From: Neofusicoccum parvum
Lineage: Eukaryota > Ascomycota > Dothideomycetes > Botryosphaeriales > Botryosphaeriaceae
NCBI GenBank assembly: GCA_020912385.1
Contig: CP087206.1
Location: 558,001 to 622,000 of the forward strand
Reading direction: 5' to 3'
Length of the DNA: 64,000 nt
Program-made: the position numbers and the translations under genes
Notes under the pieces: model-generated
Seen by the model: only the letters and a program-made list of their open reading frames with translations
Told to the model about the DNA's origin: nothing
The model's database searches: none
Shown: positions 56,812-64,000 of the stretch, in pieces
Position numbering within the stretch: the first letter of the stretch is position 1
Layout of the letters: the number at the start of each line of letters is the position of its first letter

Positions 56812-59102
56812 TCACTCCGCATCCACCATCTTCTCATCACCGTCGTTCTCTCCAATCTCCGCACCACCCTCAAGCACCTCATCACCTCCACCCTCCCCCT
56901 CGCTCTCCTCCCCACCGCCCCCAAACCGATCACTATCCGTATCCGGAACACTCTCCTCATCCCTCTCCGTCTCGCTCCCCTCCTCAAACCCAAACCCCCC
57001 CACCTCATCGCTCCGCCTCCACACCACCCCCTCCCTCGGATCCACCCACGTCGCCCTCCTCTCCCCGCCCGGCACGAACCGCACGAAGTACGCCCGCCCG
57101 TCCACGCACCGCCGCTGCTGCCACCCGCCCGCCAGCCGCAGCGCGTTGAACGCGCCCGCCGTCTCCCCCGCCACCGCCGGCTCGGCGCGCCTGCCCGGCA
57201 GGGGCGCCGGGAACGCGCGCGCGAAGCGCGGCTCCGTCGGCGAGACGTACGGCGTGCTGGCCGCGGTGGCGGCCTGCTCGACCAGCGCGGCGACGGCCGG
57301 GGCGGCGGCGTGCGGGTACCTGGCCGGGTCGAGCATCGGGATGGCGGGGTGGGGAGGGCTGTGGGGCGAGACGGGCGTCGGCGTCGCCGCCGCGGGAACG
57401 TAGCCCAGGATGACGGTGCCGTAGCAGTTGCGCCTGCGGAGCAGGGCGTGGCAGGGGTTGCGGGCGACGCCGCAGCCGACGTCGCTGGCGGGGTTGGCGA
57501 AGCCGGCGGCGGCGCTGCTGGTCGCGGGGTCGCTGCGGGCGCGGGTGCTGAAGCCGAGCAGCTGGGCGGCGGTGTCGGTGGGCGGGACGGTCAGGCGCGC
57601 GATGCCGCCGTTGATGTCGGCGTCCGCGTTGGCCAGCGGCGTGGTGTAGCCGGCGTACGGGTGCGCGACGTGGAAGCGGCAGAGGTCGTCGCCGTAGTAG
57701 GGGGCTGAGCTGGCGCTGCCGCCCAGCGCGCCGTCGCCGGCGAACATCTCGTCGGCGTAGAGGCGGGGGTGCGTGTAGCTGTAGGAGAAGTGCGTGGCGG
57801 ACTCGGCCATGTCGGCGTTCACGGCGGCGGTGCGGGCCGCGGCTTCGGAGGCGAGGTCGGCGGCGAAGGTTGAGCGGAGAGAGGGAGGCAGGAAGAGGGA
57901 GTTAGGGTCAATGGGGTTGGCGTGGTGGTGGGTCAGCGTCCAGGACACCATGAAGGAGCGGAGGGGTGAGCCGGTGGATGTGGTTTCGTAGGTGAGGGCG
58001 ATTTCCAAGGCGGAGGGAAGGAGGCGGTAGCGCGTGCAGTAGCTGATGATGCCGGTGAGGAGGTCGTCGAGGAACTGCGGGTTGTGGAAGGTCTCGCCGA
58101 TGCTGTAGGCGCGGATGAAGTCTTCCAGAGAGTGGCACCTGAAGTAGCTGGTTTTAGAGTCACTGGCTTCTTTCGCTGTTTTTACACACTAATGGGGGAG
58201 CAGAAAGGGAGGGAATGGTGGAAGACCTACTCCTGGGAGACACCGCCAAAGTAGAGCCACTTCATGAACATGACGAGGGCGTCGCGCCAGCCGTCGGCGA
58301 AGTGGATCTCGCGCGGCGGACGCTTGAGCAAGATGTCCTGGCGCAGCTCACACAGCTCGCGGTGGATGAACACGGAGTGCTGGCCGTCCTGGACGACAAC
58401 CTCGTTGACGCCATCGTAGTGGCAGAGGTAGGCCTTGGTGCCAGCGCGGGTGACGGGGATGGGCTCGGGAGTGGCGAGCCTGGGGTCGTCGATGAAGTAG
58501 GCGTTCGGGTCGAAGAGGCGCAGCTGGTCGCCGAGCTTGCGCGCCAGGTCGTCGTGCTCGTCCTTGTCGCGCGAGCGGTTGCAGTAGTCGAACCAGAAGC
58601 TGCGGAGGTTGCAGGGGCCGGCGAGCAGCTCGTTCAGGTTGCCGGGGGTGCCGAAGTGGATGTACAGGTCGACGAAGAGGCGGCGGATCGGGGCGTCCTT
58701 CTCGGTGGTGTCGGGGTCGTAGGCATGGGCGATGCACGCGTTGTCGGGCAAGATCTTGCGCGGGCCCGGACGCGTCGCGTTGGTGGCGATGGTGCGGATG
58801 ATGGTGTTGGTGAACCTGGTCGCGCCCACCATGTCGCCGAGGACCCAGGCGTCGACCAGCTGCTTGCGGTCCTGGCTGTTGGCCCAGCTGAGCGTCATTG
58901 GGCCGCCGTAGATGTAGTCCAGGAGCAGGTGGAAGGCGCGCGGCTGGATGGTGGGCAGGCTCCAAGTGCCGACGGTCGGCGTCGTCTGGAGGATGCGGGC
59001 GAAGTAGAACATGTGCGTGGCCATCAGGTGGGCGTGGACCGAGAAGGCCTCCTCCTCGGGCCCGACCTTGACGAGGACAACGTGCTCGAATTCCTGCGAC
59101 AT
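56812..59102 (-). CDS. Tandem-BTB protein with a WW domain
   Basis: Exons 59102-58231 and 58138-56812 (92-nt intron, phase 2) give 732 residues. BTB 1 (about 1-130) starts HVVLVKVGPEEEAFSVHAHL and has RAFHLLLDYIYGGPM. A second BTB-like unit starts AYLCHYDGVNEVVVQDGQH and FIHRELCELRQ, with VMFMKWLYFGG before the splice and HSLEDFIRAYSIGETFHNPQ after it. The intron splits the second BTB, so both exons belong to one gene. A Thr/Ala/Pro-rich region with a possible zinc-like CYG/C spacing follows. The WW domain reads LAGGWQQRRCVDGRAYFVRF and ends TWVDPRE. The C-terminus is acidic. Upstream in-frame ATG 59216 adds a hydrophobic, Pro-rich leader that I judged non-coding. Confidence 0.75.
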
Positions 59103-59588
59103 GCTGGCGGCGTTGTAGGGAGCAGCGCCGGTCGCGCGAGGGCGAGAGAAAATCTGGGAGTGCGGGTGGAGGAAGAAGAGAGTCGGAGGAGGGACTGAGC
59201 CAGCAGACAGTGGCACATGGCTCCCATCTTCTGGTTAAGCGAGATGTTGCCAGTGACTGCGTGGACTTTGGACCAGCTGGCCAGGTGTGCCTCACTTTCA
59301 CTTCTTCACCCGGCGCCCGGTGCCGTCACTTCGCCTTACTTCTCACTGGAGTCAGCTTCAGGGTTTCCAAAGAACGGAGATTATATTTATGTTTATGCCA
59401 TTGGACTGATGAGGTGTTTACATTGTCGGTTGGTTGCAAGACTATGCTCCGAAAACCAGTAAATGCGGGCAGTATTAGGAATGCTGAGAGAACGACTAGA
59501 ATACAACATAGTGATCCATTTTACAATATTGCTGTTGTGTGCGTGTAGCTTTTCCCTCCCCATTAGCTTTTCGAGTGATTGGTGTTTC
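59103..59588. other. Intergenic, nothing recognised
   Basis: Upstream region of the BTB-WW gene and 3' flank of the wall-protein gene. No supported feature. Confidence 0.5.
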
Positions 59589-61452
59589 TTAGAACAGAGC
59601 CAGGACCAGGCCAAGAGCAGCAACGAGCGGGCCAGAGAAGGTCATTTTGTCAGCCGCGCCTTGGAATTGGACGGGCGTAGGCGTGGGGGTAGCAGAAGGA
59701 GCGGGGGTAGCGTAGGGAGTGCCGACAGCGCCGTAAGCAGGGACGTTGGCCTTCTGCGAACCGTAGCCAGGTCCAGAAGACTCGCCGCTGGCCTCTCCAG
59801 TGGGGACAGGTGTGCCCGCGCTCACGTAGATCGTAGAGCTCGTAGTGTAGGTTGATTCGCAGCTGGTGGAGGCAGAACCGCTCGAGCCGTCCGCCTCACC
59901 GCTCGCACCGTCATCCGAGCCGTCCGATCCATCATCGCCACCCGCTGAATTAAGCTGTCAGCAAATTGTCAGAGCCTGCTTGTACAATTCTAGGGGTTAC
60001 TCACAAGGGGGAGCGGAGCCGTCGTAGCTCGAATCGCCGCCGTCAGAGCCGGAGTCGTCACCACTGTCAGATCCGGAGTCGTCGCCACTGCCTGATCCTT
60101 CACCGCCAGCTCCCGCGGAACCACCAGCTCCCGCATCACCGCCCGCAGAACCGCCAGCTTGAAGCTCGTTAGCAAAAGACCATCAACAGGTATCAGGAGG
60201 AGACATACCAGACGCGCCCCCTGAGGCACCGCCACCGACCGAGCCGCCTGCAGATGCGCCACCTCCAACACCTCCTCCGACTGAGCCTCCGGCAGATGCG
60301 CCGCCTAAGGGGAAATGGTCAGAAAGAGTCCTCTCATGGAAAGCCCATCGACCTGGTACATACCGTCAGCTCCTCCTCCAACCGAGCCTCCTGCACCAGC
60401 GCCACCGTCAATTCCTCCTCCAACTGAGCCTCCCGCACCAGCGCCACCGTCAACTCCTCCTCCAACTGAGCCTCCCGCTCCAGCGCCACCGTGAACTCCG
60501 CCACCAATCGAGCCGCCGACAGATGCACCACCTGATGAGAAATGGTTAGAATGGATCTCTCATAAAAAGCCCGTTGACTTGATACATACCGTCAGCTCCG
60601 CCTCCTACTCCAGCGCCAGCGCCTGCGTCACCAGAGCCCGATGCGCCGCCTAGTAAGAGATGGTCAGAATCATATCATCTTGAATGATAAAAGCTCATTG
60701 GGCTGGTACTCACCATCAACGCCACCTCCAACCGAGCCACCCGCAGATGCGCCACCTAATGAAGAGCAGTCAGAACGAATTCTCTCCTGAAAGCGCCATG
60801 ACTGAACACATACCGTCAACGCCGCCACCCACAGACCCCCCAGCACCCGCGCCAGCGCCCGCATCGCCAGAGCCATGGCCATCAGCGCCGCCTGAACGAA
60901 GAGCCCCCAGTCAGCCAAACACCCACACCAGACGCGCGCAGACACCAAACACTTACAGTCCTTATCATCATCACCGCACGACCCCTCCGCCCCGCCACTG
61001 CCATGCGCACCGCCATGCACACCACCGTGCGCGCCGCCTCCAAGCAGCCCGCCCAGGCCCGCACCGAGCGAGCCAGCGAGCCCAGCACCAGCACCCAGGC
61101 CAGCGCCCAGGCCGGCGCCCAAGCCGGCACCGAGGCCAGCGTGGCCGCCCAGACCGGCGCCGACGTTCGCGCCGCCTCCGACGTTCGCGCCGCCTGGAGA
61201 GAGAGGAGAGAGTCAGCAACGTGGTTTTTAGTTGTGGGGGAGGATTGCTGGCTAGGGGGTAGTCGTACCGTCGACTCCGCCGCCGACATGCGCGCCGCCG
61301 TCGACGTTGGCGCCGCCGCCGATGTTCGCGCCGCCGCCGACGTTCGCGCTTGCGCCTGCGCCTGCGCCGGCCTCGCCGGGGCCGAAGGTCGGCATGGCGG
61401 CGGCGGTGGTGGCGAGGAGGCCGAGGGCGAGGAGCTTGCTGGAGAAGACCAT
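59589..61452 (-). CDS. Gly-rich, Ser/Asp-rich GPI-type cell-wall protein, nine exons
   Basis: Exons 61452-61269, 61193-60957, 60891-60814, 60755-60714, 60649-60590, 60531-60364, 60304-60209, 60157-60005 and 59944-59589 give 457 residues. Every intron is phase 1, and all seven internal exons are multiples of three. The signal peptide is FSSKLLALGLLATTAAA. Repeats of about 14 residues (GGAGAGGSVGGGVD and variants) fill exons 3-7. Exon 2 has Gly-Leu and Gly-His repeats with a CGDDDKDC loop, and exons 8-9 are Ser/Asp/Gly-rich. A Thr/Ser stretch with CESTYTTSSTIYVSAG, a Pro/Thr spacer, and a hydrophobic end (FSGPLVAALGLVLALF) preceded by GAADK suggest GPI addition. Likely a structural wall or surface protein. 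Confidence 0.85.
60209..60891 (-). repeat. Duplicated exon-intron units in the wall-protein gene
   Basis: Exons 3-7 encode variants of one Gly-Ala/Ser-Gly-Val repeat, and the introns between them share similar sequence: start gtatgta(t/c)caagtc, a central gggcttt(t/c)..atgagag, a branch-like ttctgacc or ttctaacc, and a pyrimidine-rich end. The introns at 60532-60589 and 60305-60363 are the most alike. Confidence 0.75.
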
Positions 61453-64000
61453 TTTGGGTGGTTGGTGGTGAAGTGTTTGTGAAAGTAAAGTAAGGAGATG
61501 TGAATGAGAGCGAACAGCTAAGCCTGGCTGTTGTAGTAACGATAGTAGAAAATAGCGAACAAGGGTGTAAGTACCAGTACTGAGGAGAGACGAGCGAGCG
61601 AGTGGTGGATGAGGAAAAAAGGGTCATCGGAGCGAGGTTGTGGTGCCTGATATAGGAAGTTTGGCAGCTGCCATCGCGAGCTACCGCAGCGCTGGTCGCG
61701 CCAGGGCCAGCTGGCCGTCACGGGCGACGGGCGATGGCGACGACAGTGGTGTTGTGTTTGTCGTTTCACGTTGGGTGGTGGTGGGCAGTCCGCTGCGCGC
61801 CGGGCTCGCCGCCCTCCCCACACCCGGGGGCGATCGCGTTGCCTCTTGCGGCAAGGCGCGCGGCTTGGCCAACCTTATCCCTGTTTCACGCACCTCGCCC
61901 TCATCAAACTCGCTTCCCTTCTTGCCCGATCGGGCGTTTCCGTCGACCAGAATAGGTGCACAGCTGGCCGCCGCACTCGTGATCGCCAGCATGTGGCGCC
62001 TCGTCCCGGCTGCCGAGCACGGCCGCGCGCGAGGACAGCGCTTGTCGAGACGCGCGACGGCGGCCTCAGATGAGCAAGGTCGCTCCGCTCGGCTTGAGCT
62101 TGGCCTCTGGCCGCCAGAATGAGGCATGTGAATTGCCTCATGCGGTGTGAAGTCGGCTGCCGCGTGCCGAGACGGCCCTTCTTGCACTCGACGGCGGCGA
62201 AAAGCTGTGACGCCAGGAGCATCTCGAACACCAGGTGGCTGCCGCGAACGTCGGCGGCGGGTTTCTATCTGTCACGTCAATACGAGCAGCTCTGGACAGC
62301 GCCAGGTGCACAGTCGAAGTGCGCATGGGGTTCACGGCGGGCGCTGCTGCAACCCCACGGGCTCAATTGCATTCACTGACGAGGATGTTCCTCTCTGTCG
62401 CGTCAAGAGCTACGTGAAGATCTACTGTACTGACCTGTTTCAAGGCCGCACGCGCTTTCTGCTTCTCTAAGCCTTCTCTGCACTGGCCTCCCGATTAGGT
62501 AGCGGAAACTACTCAACAGCACAGAGTCTAGGTACAGTACGGGGCGCGGGAGGTCTATTTCTGTTTCTAAACGTCTAGCCTCAACTAGCTACTTCACCAC
62601 CGCCGCCCTCAAACCTAATTCTCAGGTACCCGCCTAGCGTCCACACTTTTCCATGCAACCCTCGAAAGGGGAAAGCCAATGCACATTATTTCCGCAACAA
62701 GATCCCGCAAGCTCCTGGGCACATATTCCAATCCTAACGTCCAATATCGCCATACCGCCTGATCTGAACTAATCCCAGCACCAGGAACGAGCTCAGTTGT
62801 GATTTCCCCACGACACTGCCTCTTCACACAATATGAGGACTTTCAAAAATTTCACTCGTCCAAACATCAATGACCTCACCCCGACGTTCTGAATCACCGA
62901 CCTGCCAGACTACTGCCTGATCCGGCCATGGCCCGCATCAGAAACCCCATGCAGCCGGCGGTCTCTAGCATAGCCTCGAGTTGCCCCTCGGCCCGCTGTT
63001 TCAGAACGTGACATCCCCTTCTGTCCTAATCCCGGCTGGTGTTACTCGTACCTCCTGTTCCTGGCTTTGTCGCTGTCAATGCGTTGGAAACCTCGGCAGC
63101 GGTGTCCCTACTTACAGCGCCTGCGGTCTCTCTCCCACTCCAAAACACTCCGTGTGCTTGGCATTCGTCGATCGAGGGGAGAACATGTTTTCGATGACAC
63201 CCTGTCGGGGGAAACGCAGGTCAGATTACGAGATTCGTGCCGTCTGCCGCGTCGGGACAATTGCTCTATTCCGCGGTCGTTCGCAGTTATGCTCAACAGT
63301 TCTTCTCTTGAGCCATGTCAGTCCAGGCATCAAGATCTTGGCTCCACAGCTATTTACACCCTTGAATATTTTGGGTAAAATTCTGTGCTAAGGCTGAGGA
63401 TTATGACTGAGCTGCTGCACGGTTGGGTAGGCAAGCGCCTCGGATTGGGGAAATGTCGACCACACGATTGCGCACTAGTACTAGAGGTTAGCCAATATTG
63501 GCACATCTGCTTGTACAAGGGTTTTCTGTTAGCAATTTCTGTGAGCCCCTTTAACATGCAGGATCTATATTTGTGACTTGAAAGTGCTACGAGCCGCTCC
63601 ACGCCCTGTCATCGGGTCGACAGCAAAGAACTGCGGGATGTCCTGAAGGGTAGGTAAGTTGGTCGAGATTGAGTACGAGAGTAAGAATAATCAGGCAGAA
63701 TGATCCATGTGATAAGGACAGCTCATCTGAAGAGTACCTTCGTGCCTTGAATCAAGGCCCTTGCTATCAAATTGACGGAAAGAAGGGGGGACCAGGGGGT
63801 GTTTGTTCTCAGCCTCATATAACACCTCAGACGATCTACCACCTTTCACGAAAGGAACCTTGCTGAGACAACTTATATACTCACTGAAGATCTTCGAAGC
63901 AAGGTACTCCGTTCTATAGCCCGGGGTTAACTTATGAAAGCTGTGTTAGTGTGGTAGTGGACCCAAAAGAGCCGCCACCGGGCGGAGACACGCCTGCCTT
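61453..64000. other. Right end of window, nothing recognised
   Basis: 2.5 kb. The part near 61453-62300 is the upstream region of the wall-protein gene and is GC-rich with open frames on both strands. The rest has frames of 60-140 codons (for example 62981-63391 +) without protein features. No terminal repeat or RNA gene seen. Confidence 0.5.

Noticed and set aside
58215..59198. Long open frame on the + strand (327 codons) opposite the BTB-WW gene
   Set aside because: GC-rich antisense shadow. The minus strand encodes clear BTB motifs with consistent splice sites; the plus product is Val/Glu/Gly-biased without domains.
1..64000. CRISPR arrays, insertion sequences, bacterial operon signals
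   Set aside because: No regularly spaced repeats, transposase frames or Shine-Dalgarno-led operons; the window is intron-rich fungal DNA.

Overview
The window looks like nuclear DNA of a filamentous ascomycete (Pezizomycotina; Dothideomycetes is my guess, low confidence). Support: short 43-220 nt GT-AG introns, GC-rich coding DNA, fungal-type genes (HET-S-like HeLo/NLR genes, Zn2Cys6 regulator, fungal MSH5, Hsp78, Tsc10) and no operons, plasmid, phage or CRISPR features. I resolved about 28 genes or gene remnants with explicit exons. Nearly every splice model closes in frame.

Left part (1-16 kb): the 3' end of an Sld3-like replication gene, a short-chain dehydrogenase, and an array of small paralogous genes. 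Six array members (5976-14088, all + strand) share one architecture: an N-terminal helical segment (missing in the last copy), a Cys-Cys-Cys-His half site ending WHxG, a phase-1 intron at the identical position, and a second half site CC...GC...H. The ligand pattern resembles a split CHORD zinc domain. A seventh, inverted and apparently decayed relative lies at 2555-3255. An NmrA-like reductase, a broken gene (10719-11429) and a TcuA-like flavoprotein dehydrogenase are interspersed or adjacent.

Middle (16-48 kb): a six-exon AAA ATPase interrupted by one in-frame TGA, a membrane protein, APS kinase, a Zn2Cys6 regulator with an apparent GC-AG intron, the mitochondrial chaperone Hsp78 divergent from translation factor eEF1B-beta, EMC5, a luciferase-fold protein, Sas10/Utp3, Tsc10, MSH5 and an MFS transporter. 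This is mostly conserved housekeeping DNA.

Right part (48-64 kb): a canonical CHORD-CS co-chaperone gene, a glutaredoxin-like protein, an HpcH/HpaI aldolase, then a divergent HeLo-domain / NB-ARC-TPR receptor pair. The effector's C-terminus and the receptor's N-terminus carry the same short amyloid-type motif (F-x-G-x-N-x-G-x-Q-L-G-x-N-T-G-T), the layout expected of an amyloid-signalling NLR/cell-death-effector module. It is followed by a tandem-BTB-WW protein and a nine-exon Gly-rich GPI wall protein built of phase-1 exon duplications. The last 2.5 kb hold nothing I can recognise.

The two most interesting items are the CHORD-like paralogue array and the HeLo/NLR pair.
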